The translations under genes were made by a program, and so were the position numbers. A model generated the notes under the pieces. It was not told the DNA's origin and did not search any database. It worked only from the letters and a program-made list of their open reading frames with translations. A DNA stretch of 64,000 nucleotides from Zerene cesonia (lineage: Eukaryota > Arthropoda > Insecta > Lepidoptera > Pieridae): assembly GCF_012273895.1 (NCBI RefSeq), contig NC_052121.1, positions 5,736,943 to 5,800,942 of the forward strand, given 5' to 3'. Shown piece by piece: positions 36,301 through 51,300 of this stretch; within the stretch, counting starts at the first letter, position 1, and the number at the start of each line of letters is the position of its first letter.

Positions 36301-39300
36301 AGTATTGAACTATCGGCCGCAAGCACCGGCTACGTTTCTGAATGCGTGCTTTTGTGTGTGTACATCACAGATTTAATATTATTAGAATCGTGAAGGTCCT
36401 ATCTGCAGTTATGAAAACGTGATAGGTTAATCGTTACCTCTGTTTTTGCCGATTCACCGTTAAAAGATCTACGAGTTACCTTCGAAAGCTTTAGTTTTTG
36501 TTTCCAAACAATTGCTAAATTCGTAACTTTCTCTTTATTTACAGCCAAGAAACAAAATGGCTCGGCGGTTCGAACAAATAGCCTGGGTTCCGGTGCGCGC
36601 ACACCACCCGCAGAGCGGACCAAGTCAAAATTCTCAGCATTTGGTAGACTATTCAAACCGTGGAAGTGGAAACGGAAAAAGAAATCGGAGAAATTCGAAG
36701 CTGCATCTAGAAGTAAGTACACCTCTACTACTCCTGCGAGATATCTAGTTATTATTTTACGAGTGCAAACACAACTCTTAGGTATTATTTGATGAGTTGA
36801 GATTTATTAATAACTTGTTGACTTAAAGCAATTTTAATGTATCAATTGTGCATGCGGGTATGTAGAGGAGCTTCCGGTGGCTGAAGTGAAATTAGATTTC
36901 CGATAATGGATAAAGCATATTAAAAAAATATTATAGTCTGACATGTCAACATGTTTGAAAAAAATCAGATTTATTGTCTGGGTAAAGACAAATCATCAAG
37001 ACATAAAACGTGAAAATAGTAATTCAGAGCTAGATCGATGTAACAATAATTAACTTAATGGACGATAACAACAAAAAATCTGTTAATTTTTCTATAATCA
37101 AGATGTTTTATTAAAAAGGTATATAAATGTATTCAATTCGATTGCATCTTTCTTGGACTACTCAGCGAGCGAGTAAACGTATAACGTGATATGATATAAA
37201 ACTTTTAATGCATCTCGAAGACATAGTATGCTTTTATTAAAAATAAAATCGGATCCTTATCTTGCTTATTGTTTTGTATTTAACAGCTAAAGGGGTTCGA
37301 TTTGATTTGACCTGTGCATTATATTCAATTTGACCAAAGTATACATTTTTATTGTCCTAACTGTCACTACAATTTTGTAATTCTAGCATGTTATTATATA
37401 CAAGGGGTACCCTAAATTCTGTACCATGTGAACACTTTGTTCTTAAAATTAGCATTAACGTATTATGTTGTGATGACGGAAAAATATTAATTCGTAGAAA
37501 CGAGCATAATATATAATTTCCTCATATTCTTCACGGATTACAATATAGTTCATGTAGCTTTATACTAGTTTAGCGGAATAAAAAAAATATAGCTAATGGG
37601 TAAACACAGACACAATTAATTATGGTCTACAATGTGAACTTTGAGTTCTGTTTATTTATTACTAATCAATCAACGTTCTCCGGAGTAACGCTACACCGCA
37701 AAGTAACTTGTCGTTTGAATATAAATATGTACTACATAAATAATAAACCGTAAATGTGTTTATGGAATACCGTAGAATAGTAATGTATTTATTATTACGA
37801 ATGAGGCGTAATCATTAATATTTATTTGTTTTACAGCTTTAGAAAGAAAGATATCCGTCCGAGCCAATAGAGAAGAATTAGTTCAAAAAGGTATCCTTTT
37901 GCCTGAAAGTCCAGTCACTCCCGTACCAGAGGGCAGTAAGTGTCTTAAATATAGTACTAAAACTGAATATAATTGCAAAGTAAAAATTTATTGACTGGCT
38001 CTTGAGTTCTCATAGCTCACTTTCGTCTATAGTATAGACTATAGACTTATATAGAAAAGATCGCCATGGACAATAATACTTAGGTATTGTATCATAGAAG
38101 CAACAATTACTATATATACCTCACACTTGAAATCACATTAGGATGACACATAAATTTTATACAAAAACTACTTATATAATACGAGATATTTATATCTAGT
38201 ATTAAGTCGAGTGTATATTAATTACTAGATAACTAAGCGACGTAGATAAAATAAAGGAAAAGAACATTTAATTTCTACTATTGGAAAATGAGGCATATTT
38301 ACATTGTTGAATAGTTTAAGGAAGTAGGTCGCTCACCTACCCTATTATTCACAGAAATAACTATTATCGAGTTAGTAGTTTTATGAAACTTGGCGATCGG
38401 TTTATCGGCTTAACAGCTTTAACTTACGTATAACAATTTAAAAGTTCGGCACTCGTCTAATAGTCCAGAATCATATTGCGTAACCTTATGAGACGGAGGC
38501 GTTATGTTTAACTGACGTGATTTATGCTTTCTATTTCAATTGCGTAACTAGTTATGCTCATACAAGTAATAAAATAATAAAGCAACTAGTTAACTATGCA
38601 CGTATCGCTATGCGGCAGGAAATAATGTGATTTTATTTATCCTGATCGAGTGCGGCCATGTTAATTACATGGTTAAATTGGAATTATATTTATATTTATA
38701 GTATTGTGATAGAAAATGTCAAGCACACTTATTATGTTATTCTATGGTAGCTAATTATAATAATTTATTTATTTAATATAGCCCTAAGTTGCCTGACAAA
38801 TCCATTAATAAATAAATAAATATGTATATTCTTCGTAGTCGAATATCTATGAAATATTTAAAAGGTCGTAAGAATTATTCTTATTTGAACATCACCTCGA
38901 TAAAAATTTAACTGTCGACAATCAAATTTATGGAATGTATTAAATCATATTGTGTACCATATCTCGTTTATCTCAACATATATTTTTGTATAATTCAAGA
39001 AGGGGTTCCAGTTGAAATTATTTACTAACTAATCCGACAGCCGTTGTACCTGTTTGCGCAAACTGTCAATTATTTTTTCTCGATTTGTGTGATTTCATTA
39101 ATTTTAAAAATTTCTTTTTATTTATAAAAAAATTCTCATGATAATAACAAATACTACGATACAGTATTCACGATATAGGTCCAGTAACTCACGCATTTTT
39201 CCGTGATCAAAGCAAACAGGAATTCATATTTAATTTACCTAGATTATCGTAGCTCATTTTATTTTTGAAAAGACGACACACATTATCTATTCTCGTTCGG

Positions 39301-42300
39301 TTCGATTCCCCGCGTTTGCTTTCTTCACTGATATATTTCATGTCGTATACAGTTATCTGGGTGACGTGTTTGTGTTTTTGTCTGTTATGGGCCTCCCACG
39401 ACAATTACCATACTAAGCAGCTGATCTTTTCTATATTTGGATCACGGAATAATAAAATCAATAATATTACTTATGATATATTTTAAAATTACTTGTGTGA
39501 ATGTGTGGTTGTTTGTGTGCGAGTGTGTAAATTAATATTATGTACGTACAACAAATTATATCATACTTTCCCAAATTTTTAATTTGACTTGAGTTAAAAC
39601 TACACGAACTGAGAACAATAAGTGAGTTCGATAAACCCACATCTGCCACGAATTCCCCGTACCAGACGAAGAGCAGGAATACGAGAGCAACCGCGCGGCG
39701 GAGCAAGCGACGCAGATGTCGGAGCGGCTGACGGGCATGCACGCGGCGCTGCAGGCGCAGCTCGCGTCGCAGCTCGCGCAGCAGCAGGCGGCGCTCGCGG
39801 CCGCCGTCGCCGCCGCCGCCGCCGCGCACCACCACCATCAGAACAATAATGTCATTGGTACGTACTCGTCTTGATTCATTATATTATTATCGCTATTTTA
39901 TTACATTACATTGAGCACTACTGGCTCAGTGGCGAGAACCTCGGACTTGAAACGAAAAGTCAGATGTTCGACAGTGGGCGAGCGTGTAGAAAATAAATTG
40001 ATTTTTCAGTTTATTTGCGCTATGTGACATCTGCCAACCTGCACTCGGCCACCGCGGTAGATTTGGTCTTTATCCATAGGAGGCCTGTGTTCCAACTGGG
40101 GAAACAAATATGGGTTGATGATGATGGTATTATATTTAAGCTAGCAACACTTCTTGAGAGGCCTCTGTAGATGCCTAAGGGCGATGGATTCGGACACCTT
40201 ACCAGGTGATCTACATGCTCGTGCCCACTCTCATATAAAAAAGGCCCCGGCGCGTAAGTTAGACTACGCGAATCTCAAGGCGAATCGCGAGTGCAATGTT
40301 AACGTGCACGTTTATGTGTTTGTTGTTCGCTTTGCTTATTGCCTCGCTTTTCGCTTGATTGTGTAAAAGCACCATTATAATGTATAGTTTTTCAATGTTT
40401 TATTCCCTTTATAAACTTTGTTGTTCAATGGTGAAATATTAATCATAACTGACAACGTGTCAGAATTTAGTTCAGTTTGAGTGTTCGTGCGTAAGGGTCA
40501 CTTCAATTCATAGCAGCGCGTGTCACATTAGTGTTGTGAGTGAAAGTATACCATGATATTCAAACTACAATGCAGTTAAGGAGAGGTTAAGTAATTATTA
40601 TGCTGATTATATGGTGTGCTCGTAACAAATATTTGTATAATTAGAAACCATAAAATTTCGTCTTATTTTTTTGTTTGCTTAACGTCATCACGTTAGTTTC
40701 GAAAATGAAATGAATATATTTAACGTAATTTATACATATTGTAGTATCTTCCCATACTCCCAATCTATTTAAAGTGTGTATCTAAATATTTCCTAATCCT
40801 TTGAATCTTATCTTTTATATTTGACGATAGTTGAAAGATGATTTAATATTAAAATGGTCTAGAGTAATCGTAATTATCAAACGGTAGTCGTATAAATAGT
40901 ATAGGAAGTTAAAATGGCAAGTAAAAGCTATTCGACTTCCAGGCGCACAACACGTTTACTTAGCGCAGAATCTTAATGAAGGTCTTCTTGCACAATTTGC
41001 CTTGAAAAGACAGCGTGAGACATAGCGGTCACTACTGTTGCGATTATTCGGCTGTTCCATACCGATAGATAAATAAACGTTTTATTATTTAAGCACTTGT
41101 TAAAACGCATCGTTATATGTAAATTGTAATATTTATTATGTTATGTTATTTTTTTATATTGATGAGCTTTTGGTGTCAACGCCATCTAGTCCCAAATTAA
41201 AGAAAGAAGCGCAAGTATGAGGAATCATCCCATACCAACGTGGATGTTCGATTTGTGTCATCACAATATGTGCTCGCCCTGCTCTTAAAATCATATTGAC
41301 CGTAAATAATAGAATATAGTTCTGATGAGTGAAATAATTCATAATACACGAAATAATGCAATATGCATTATATTATTGGGTTCTCTTCGGGAAAAGTAAT
41401 TTAAATCATACAACAGACAGAGTCAGATAGTTATTAAAGATTCATGTGTCAAAATTATATAGGTCACTGGACTACTTGTTACGAATGAATGGCGAACGGC
41501 GAATATAAGTAGTAGCATTAATTAATTTGACACTCGGGTCATTGAAATTTATCGGCACCAATTTATATTTGCTTTATAATTTTTAAGGTTCTAAGTGTAC
41601 CCAGTGACTAATTTTTACTTATAATGAAAATTATGTAGTGTTTATTGATACAGAATGAAAACAAGAAAAGTAACGTATTTGAGAATTAATGATTATCTAT
41701 AACCTATATATAGTACTTTCTAATCACTTCAACTGAAGTAATTTTTTAAATAGCTTAAATACTTTGGTGTATAAATTTTATAATTTTCAACAAAAATAAC
41801 AATCAAATGTGCACAATGTGCACAAGTTAAAGTAAAATCTACGGAACTGAGATGCGTTAGATTTTTATTTTCTTTCTCTATTATACAATGAAATAAAGTA
41901 TACGTTATGTGCATATAAACATCACAACTGTTTACATATACTATAAAATTAACAGCCGGCGCTAGCAGTCACCAACACAATTGAAAATAAATTTAAACGT
42001 GTACTAGCTTTTGCCCGCGGCTTCGCACGCGGTAATTTCGGAGTAGTTTAATAGATGTTATTATACATATAAACTTTCCTCTTGAATCACTGTATTTATT
42101 AAAAAAAAATACCAGCAAAATCCGTTGGGTAGTTTAAAAGATTTAGGATATAGGGGCAGAGAAATTGTTTATGTAGTGATAATTAAAGCATTATTGAAAG
42201 TATAGACTATCAAAACCATTAAAGTCAGGCGATTGACATAAACTATCAAATGAAATATGAAATAATCAAAATTGAATTACGCGACGAATAAATTAACGAA

Positions 42301-45300
42301 TGCAATATAAACGAAATTTCTGCCTGCTTAATAATTATAATTGTTATCTCTGCATCGATATCGGAGCTTGTGTCTCGTTAGTTAAATACGGTGATTGATA
42401 TCTTATTGTTAGTTATGTGTTAGTTCTTCGTGTTATCTTTCATTTACGTCATAGACCACAAAACATAGTTCATTTGTAAAGAATAACGTAAAGTTTTCCT
42501 CATTGTTAATACGATCTTCCGCATTGGATTCGCTTTCGAACAGAGATTCGATTTGTGCGAGTAATTTTAAAAAATTCATCAGTAGTCGGAAATAACAATA
42601 AACACTTTATTATTATATATTGTTTTATGTGGGTTTTGATGGTATTCGACTCATCTCACGAGAGTCTTCAATAAAGCAGACATCGTCTGTTACTTGACTG
42701 GAATGGTAAAAAGATAGGAACGTGGTAAGCATTCACGAAGCGGAGAAAAGCGTCGTGTGGCGGGAATTAGTGGTTTCCTGGCAGGACGGGCGCCGAGCGT
42801 TGACCCTCTCCTGTCAGTGCCGCAGTGCTGAAATGTGACCTGTATTTAATCATTTATAACAATAATATTGCGTATTGATTAGCTATTTAAATTAATTATA
42901 TATTTGTTTATAATATGTTTATCAAAACATATTATGTATTTGTTTATCTTTGTAGCAATTTAATTTATTTACGTATTGTTTATTTATTCAATTAAAAGTT
43001 GTAAGGGTGACTTATTGTTAGTATGTATTTATAAAAGTTATATGGGTTAAAAATAGGTATATGTATTCACGTAATCCTTGGAGATTTCAGAATTTCAATT
43101 TGATAAGTAACAGCTGACGCGTTCACACTGAAACCTGAAATGAATTCTATATAATGTCCAAAAAGGTTCAGAAATTTTTAACCAAAATTATTAAACTAGC
43201 AATAATTATTGAGCAGAAGGAATAATGTTATAAGACTCGTTGATATATTATTTCTATTCATAAACTATCTTATGGAAAAGCTTTATGGAGTATTGTACTT
43301 AGAGGCTGGTAGCCAAGGACGGTCATAACCTTTAAGGTGATAGCATCTCCACACCAAGAGCCATAAATGTTGTAATAGGTTTGCACTGGTAACATAAAGG
43401 CAGTCAACCTAGTGGGAACATGCCCTAAGTCTAGATCGAAGGTGCGGGCTGCGGGGGCGGTGTCGAGAGGCGCGCGCCTCAGTGCTGGCCCGCCCGCGCC
43501 CGCGCCCGCCCGCTACCAGCCAGCCCGCGGCTACTCCACTGCCCTAACCTCACTCGATCGAAAACACGCATCGACTACTCGACTAGCCCCTATGACTATT
43601 CATTACACTCATGTGCTAAAGACTATTGAACTCGCGCAATTAACATATTGCATTTTTAGTTTCTACGATTTTCTATTGTTTGTTAGATTTGATTGGACCG
43701 TCTTCCGCGAGGTGCTACTTCAATCGTTGAAATTAGGATTTGAATAACAATGAAATTCCTGTCGTAATTACGAAAACGATTGGTTATATTACGTAGCGCA
43801 AACGTATGACGAACCGTTTTAATTTTAACCTTAAAATATGTTCGGTAATCTGATTAAATATGATGTCTGTTAAAAATAAAAACCGTATGTGACTTGGGGT
43901 CGTTAGGCGCGAACTTTGCGGGCGATATCGATCCACACCGGCCTCAGCACGCGATCGCGCCCGTTGCACCGGCGATGAGGTCCCACAACTGTAGTTATGT
44001 ACCTTCAGTCGAACTACTTGTATTAAAGTAAAGCCACCCTTATTTAGATTCAATTAATTAATTATAACCATGTCATCCAGTGCCTGGAATTTATCTTGCT
44101 CAAACGAACTGTGAAATACTTAGATATAGATGCGGTTTACGTTTATATACAATATATTATACAACCGCGTCTGCGATTAACGCAGTTGAAGAGGAATTTA
44201 GGAAAACTAAGAGTTTGAGTACGGTGACGTGCGTTTTAAACGGATGGTAAAGTAATAAGCGGTTGTCGAGTGCGGGCGCGGTGTCGCGAGCGCCTCCGCG
44301 CGGCAGGCGCGTGCCGCCGCCTCGGCCGCCCGCAGCACGCCTGTCCATGATGGGTTACATCATGGGCTGTGCTTGCTTGAGAGGTGCGTAAGTTTTATGC
44401 ATGCAAATCAGAGCATTATACACACCATGCAAAAATTGTTGCGTTTTATTTTGTATGCTTAGATAAAACCGTACAACTAGAATAGCCGTTTTTAAACCTT
44501 ATTCAACCATTCTGTTTGATTGTATTTTTTCAATAAAATTTTAAACCAATTTATAAAGCCATATTTTGCTTTCTTTTTAGGTTTTATTACACTTAGGTTT
44601 TCTTTGTTATAAATTAAACAAAATTTTCATTACTTTTACATATTTAAATGAACTTTCGCAAATACTCGTGACCAACGAAAAAAGCAACACTTGCGAGAAT
44701 ATCTAGGACGATCGATTGGAGTATAAAAATAAAATATATCGTATTATGAAGCAGCACAAAATATTTCATAGAAAAAATTATACTATGCTACAACCTATAA
44801 AAAGAGATTTGAGTATGAATATTTAAATCTGTATAATATAGCTTATAGCGCCGTGTAAGTAGATAGTAGGCATCAATTTTTGTTTACTAGTAAGAATATT
44901 TATAATTATACTTGTATATTCGAATAATGTGGACTTATCTGCTAATTACGCGATGGCGACGTGACTTGCAAGCGAACAGAGCTGGTAGTGTTCTGTGTAT
45001 TTTATATCTAGATCGTTACAAAGTTATGCACAAAAACAAATAGCGCGCGACGTTAAAATGTTTCCATCTAACGCACTTTCACATCATAGTAATTGATTAT
45101 ATCTGCGACTTTCTGTTTAGCTATTGTTTGCTTGCGTCACTCTCACAAATTACAACACTAAGATTGCTATGGGCAAAATGTGAGACGTTATTTATACTCG
45201 GGCGTCAAAATAACTGTCGAATAATTTTTTATCGTTGATATAAAGCATTAATTTATTTAAATAGTTTATGACCCGTCTTTTTTGCAAGTCCAAGCTAGTC

Positions 45301-48300
45301 TTTGCTAAATGAGAAATTTAGGTTACATTAACAATGTTTTTAATTGAAACATTATATTTATTAACCTCACTAACCTAACCAACAGAAGCAGTTTATGGAA
45401 TATCCTAATACTACAATAACGTATCAAATTTGTTTATTGTTCAAAAACCAAGTACATATGAAAAGTTTCTGCAAAAAAATCAACGTTGCTTGGATGGGAA
45501 GTATCACTCCATATTCTAAAATGGGACTTATTGAAAACAATTTCCTATCAAACACAAAAATATCACGTCAATCGGTTGATAACCCAATATATAGAGGATA
45601 TAGAGTAACAAAACCAAAAAACATAGCCGAATTTAGAAACTTTTGTTTTTGAGATAATCGGTAATACGCTATTTATTTTAAGAAAATTATATTAAAATAA
45701 ATATTTAAGTGAACATTACACAAATATGAATATAAACTACACTTCTGATATCATCTTTATGTGAAACTCATCTTTTAACTACTACTAACTCTCAATTTTC
45801 TTAAGTGTGTACTAAATGTAGATAATTTTTATATATGCGATAATAGCACTGCATGATGTTGAACTTGCATGCAATGTACTGGTTATATGACGTGAATAAT
45901 ATTGGAGTTAATCATGATTGCACTTGGCTATCTCCTGACGTCACATTATGGCTGCAGATGTGGGAGTAGATATCATAACGCGTGGGAGGATGACGCTTAT
46001 TCCTGTGTTTACAATTATTATTAATCATATTGCACATGTGTGTGCGCTCATAACTGTATCGAAATAACAGTTTCACACATATCGAGAATATTAATTGTTC
46101 ACGAAAATTAATTGCAGCGTGAATGAACATCCCGAAATAAAGTGCACGCCACTTTGTTTACTTCGGTTTGATACAAGTGCCCTTTTTCGTTCAGACTGCA
46201 TGACCCAATTGGTTTTATTATTTTAAAGATGCGTAGATTAATACATACATAAAATAAGTTAAAAGTCGATGCAATAAATTGGCTCAGCGATATCCGATGG
46301 TATGTAATATTTATTTCTCATTCTTTAAGTTCAGTGTCCATTCCGTGTTTTGATGTAATAGTTGAATTTGTAATATCTTTTAATGATCCTCGAGAGATAC
46401 CCTGCAAATTGCATATTTTGTAGGCTATCGATTTAAAACACTTATTTTGTTAAACTTCTTATCTAGGAACTTCATTTCGAGGTATATTGAGAGATATCAT
46501 ATTTTGCGGTAGCTAGTAGAAGGCCAATAAATGACTAGTCATTCCACTTTCACATTACTATATCAAATCAATTTTCATTATACGTAACTACGTGCAACAA
46601 TTTTTTTTACAGAATATCAAATAATAATCTTTAAAATCTCCTTAAGTCGTTTTAAGTCTGAGTATTTCAATTAAACTCCGTAAAGAAATGCGTGGAATGT
46701 TGCTAATTTTGTATGGCTCAGTCGACGCACATACAGACAATAAGATAAAATGGTAAAGAGGAATAACGGCGCTTGATTTAGTCTTCATGTTGAACGTATA
46801 GCGATGCTCTTTGAATATCCTACAAAGTTTCTCAAGGACGAAATCCGGGTCATTGATCTAAGCATATACTTATAAATTCCATACTGAAAGGAATAATCGT
46901 ATAACGACTTAAAAACTTCTCTTTCTTCTTAAATCTTTTCTTCGGGAAAATTTTGTTATAATTTGTAATATAAGTTTCCTTTTCCTTATGAACCCTAATT
47001 GACTTATAAAAGTCATTTTATCCTTTGGGACTAAACATGAAGTATATTGGTCTAATGAAGAAGATTCATTTCCTATTCCCTTTTTTATTGAAGAACTGAA
47101 TGTGAAGAGAAGAACTTGAGCGTCGTGTGAGACTGAATCGAGTATTAAGTTCATATACAAGTGAATACAGTTCACTGAACTCTGATAAGTATACCGTTGC
47201 TAGTTTTTTTTGGTTCCCGTTAACACAAGCGCGAGATGAATGGCGTTAAATTAAAAATGCAAAACAAAGCTCGGCGACGCGTGGGCGGTTAGAGCGCGCA
47301 GGGCGGGCGGCGATCGAAGAGCGCGCGCGGAGCCGTGCTAGTACCGAGGACGGGGAGGGCGCGGGGTAACGATCCGCCGTCGGCCGCAGTCTTCCAGCCG
47401 TGAGCGCGACGCGAGCATGAGCGACGTCGGGACGCTCGCCGCCATGGATGCCTTCGCGGGCGGCGCGAGGCGGAGGCCTACGCGCCTGCCGCCGCCGCCC
47501 CCGTTCGTTCCTCCGCCGCCGCCGCAGCGGCACGACCACTACTACGTGCGCCGCAAGTCCCCCGTGCCCAGACACTCCTCTAACCTCACGCTCTTCGCGC
47601 GCACCAATGGTACCCATCACCGTCACCATGATGCACGTATGCACTTGTGCTGCACTCCACTCTTCATTCAAATCTCATTAGTGGTTATTCACCTGTAGCT
47701 CATAAAAGTTATTACATGTCACTTCTATGCATTAAAATAGACAGTCTTTTAAATACTTTAGAAAACATTTACTCGCATGTTTATCTAGAAACTCAAGTTG
47801 TTCACAAAATAATCCACAAAAATTACTCTCTTCTTCTTATTATATTCCCATCGTCATTTTCATGAAGTAATAAAGTTAAATTATGCGCCCAAATTATTGA
47901 TAAATAATGATAATAATTGTTGAATTCATGATATTTGATTACGCAGAACATGACTAACAATGTGTTTTGAATAATTGGTATATAATGTATAAGTGTCTGT
48001 GATATGCGTATACTGCAATAACATATTATTCATGTTCAGAACCTCAGGCGTGAGGCCCACCCACACCCTCACCGCATATACCTTTCAAAACTTTAGCTTC
48101 ATGTTCGTATCATAAATTCTCATTCACCGTTCGTTCAACTAGCTTCGTATGCCATTTAATATTAAAAGCCTTTTAAATACATTGGAAAGTTTCAAAAGCT
48201 CTCACAAAACTTGAAATAGAGGCGCGGTTTATAATAATAGAATTATTTTATTTCATGCGGTATTTGTTAGACAAATATCAAGCAAAGGAGACACGGATTG

Positions 48301-51300
48301 ACCTCGTAAAACTATTTGCGACGTACCCATACTTACGAGGTGTGCCGTCTATGCTAAACACGCAATACGCCATTATAAATGCACACTTGATTCAAATACA
48401 TTCCATACACATTATTCAACAATATATAATCTTTTCTAATCGATTTTCATTCAATTAAACTAACGCACTGCAAAAAATATATCATCGGTAGATATATCGT
48501 TTATAAACTGTTGAAATAGAGGTGACCTATTCATGTTAAAATAATGATTTAAAAGCTATTACAGTACTATAGAGCAAACCTATTTTAATTTTACGGGTAC
48601 GATATTAATGTTCACTTTGAGAACATAATTGAAATTCAAGCAGAGGCTGTACAAAGGACATAGTTGAGTGAAATAATTCAGGGAATGTTGGGTACTGGCG
48701 AGAGGGCCGCCGGTCGCGGCCACTGCGCCCTTGACCCAGCATCGAGCTTCCGAGTCTGCCTCTGCTGCTCTCGATATAAACGCTCTATTAATGCCTTTTG
48801 TTGTCACTACAATAACCTAGAATAAGGTTTTGATGTTCTTATTGTAGTGTGCTTATTTAAAAGCGCAATATTAATATCGTGAAGAACAATAGCATTTATA
48901 ATGCTAGTCTCATTTTCTAAATGTCTTTTTACAATGGCTAAACAATGACTCCGAATATGAGTTTTTTCTTTTTTAAATGAACATAAAAAAATATGCCGTG
49001 ATAAACGAAGGTTAGGTGGGAAGTGTCACTGACCATTTTGAGGACGGCGCTGGTAGATACAGAATATAAAAAATAAAGGAGTTCGTTGTGTTTTAATAAC
49101 ATGTTATGTGTTTAACATAAATAAATATAGATGTCAATTATAATACGAGTATTCTAATGAATATAAAAAAGAGTGAGTGCGAATTTTTTGTGACTATTAA
49201 AAAATAAATGATTACTCGGAGCCGCTCACGTCGGGCTACGCCCACGTACCCTTCGACACAGCGTCTTTTAACATCGTTGGATAAATTCCACGCTTGGACA
49301 GTGTCGACCTAGTTATGTCTATTTGGTTTAAATTTTATTTGTTGTATTTATTTTATTACCATTTTTTAAGATTAAAAATTACAAAATACTATCAAATAAT
49401 AAATTTTCGATATCTACACTAATATTATAAAAAGGAAGAATTTGTATTTTTGTTTGTTTGTTTTTAATCGATAAACTCAAAAACTACTGGACTGATTTCT
49501 AAAATTCTTTCACCATTAGAAAGTTGCTACTTCACTGAGTGACATAGTGTACCACGTGTACCACGGCCGAAGCCGGGGGAACAGCTAGTTGATTAATAAA
49601 TACCTACGTTATTTTAAAAATATATTGTATTTTAAAAAAGGATATGAGGACGCATTTCGTTTGTTCATTTAATTCATAGCAACATTCAATAGCTTTAAAA
49701 AATTCATAACCTTGATAATATAAACAAAAATATAGAGAAAATCAATGCGTCCAAACATGAATACTCATCATTATGTAAATTCGATCACGCCGATGGTGTG
49801 GCGACGAGATAAACTTGTACGGTGCGAGCACATTAGCAAGATGTGTACTCTTGACATTGTTTATATCTATTGCTGGATGAGATCTAGCCTATATTTCGTG
49901 CCATTGGCATATTTCGGTAATTACGTCACGGTAACTCGTTGTTTGTGGCCTTCGGAGTTGATGAATTGACATTGGCGTTATCGTTTCCTGCTTTTGTAAC
50001 GAGAAAGCTTCTGTAATATTCGTCCAATAAAGTTGTTTGAAACTTTTTCTGTTTCCTGTATCAATGATGGAATAACGAGTTACGTACCCGTGATTGGCAC
50101 TAAGCGACAATTTTTCGTTTATGTTTTATGCGTTTTAATTTTATAAATAGCATTAAATTATAGAATATCCATTATTCGAATATGCCTACAATTTGATTCT
50201 ATTTGATTTAGATTTTAAACTGTTTATAATAAACAAAGTTAACACAGTGGAACACTAGTCTTGACAGTGTTACATAATGCTGCAGCGTTCGATGTCCTCG
50301 GATGAGGGTGGCTTGGCCAAGGGCGGCCGCATCGATCGCAATCGGATCTCAAGTACTCTCTCCCTCTTAGCCTGTCAAAACGGCACATCGTTTTATCTCC
50401 ATCCTCTCAAATGCGGCCAGAAGTAACGACGTTTTCTCCTATTTATTTATATATTGTATTCAAATGAAATATGCTTGGTAAACTCGGATCCTTATGGTAA
50501 CTTCAAGTTAAACAATTGATGATAATGAATAGTTTGACCTTATAACCACTCTCCTTGTTGACCTTTCTATATGCGATTAGAATACGTCTGAAGCCTGAAG
50601 GTTATACGAGCCGCTAGTTATTTATTCGCAAGTAGCGTTTTTATCATGAAGGTAAAATTCATGCCGAAACTTTAGTATTCGTACTGCTAATAAATTCTAG
50701 TGTAATGTTTGTGTCGACATATTGGTTTATGCAACAAAATATACATAGTGGGTCGCAAAATAGATAAATAACTTGTTGATGCCAGGCTATTTCGTATTGC
50801 TCCATTCAGCAATGTTAAGTCAATTCGCATTGAAGTAGAAAATGTTTTGAGTGAAAGTATACAAATGAGTGATGATACAAATAATGTTTTGTTTAGTTAG
50901 CTTCATATATTTTATTGTTTAATCCCTACTATCCCTACTAATATTATAAATGCGAAAGTAACTCTGTCTGTCTGTCTGTCTGTTACGCTTTCACGCCTAA
51001 ACCACTGATTCGATTTTGATAAAATTTGGTATGAAGATAGAACTGAACTTGGGAAAGGACATAGGATACTTTTTATCGCGAAAAAAAGGGTAGAAAGGGT
51101 TGAAAGAGGGGATGAAAGTTTGTATGAAAGTTCGTTATTGTCAAACCGATTTTGATGAAACTTGGTATGAAGATGGAGCTAAACGTGGGAAAGAACAAAC
51201 CATACTTTTCAAATGCGAAGAAAATAATCCTTACCATGTCGCGCGATATAAGCGAATTCTACGCGGGCGAAGCCGCGGGCGAAAAGCTAGTGGCTAAATA

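Larger units (their letters stand above)
28322..36544. other. Phactr intron 2 of the distal isoform
   Basis: 8.2 kb, AT-rich, holding two alternative first exons (30719 and 32498), a GC-rich block at 29285-29560 and a short hairpin at 33218-33259. A GC-rich stretch at 31835-31885 ends in a donor-like TGTGAG|GTAAGCC that could close a non-coding first exon. Otherwise nothing gene-like is seen. Confidence 0.5.

Noticed and set aside
36220..36380. ATG at about 36236 (MGADNLNNRLD...) as another Phactr first exon
   Set aside because: The natural donor after it is in phase 0; only a weak T|GTGTAG would be in phase 1, so it does not meet the standard used for the others.
40916..40980. MASKSYSTSRRTT frame as a Phactr first exon
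   Set aside because: The only phase-1 donor is a poor C|GTTTAC and there is no GC-rich leader or clear exon composition.
45395..45652. 85-codon plus-strand frame
   Set aside because: It opens in AT-rich intron, has no domain, no donor in usable phase and no upstream promoter-like sequence; it may be a chance frame or an old repeat.
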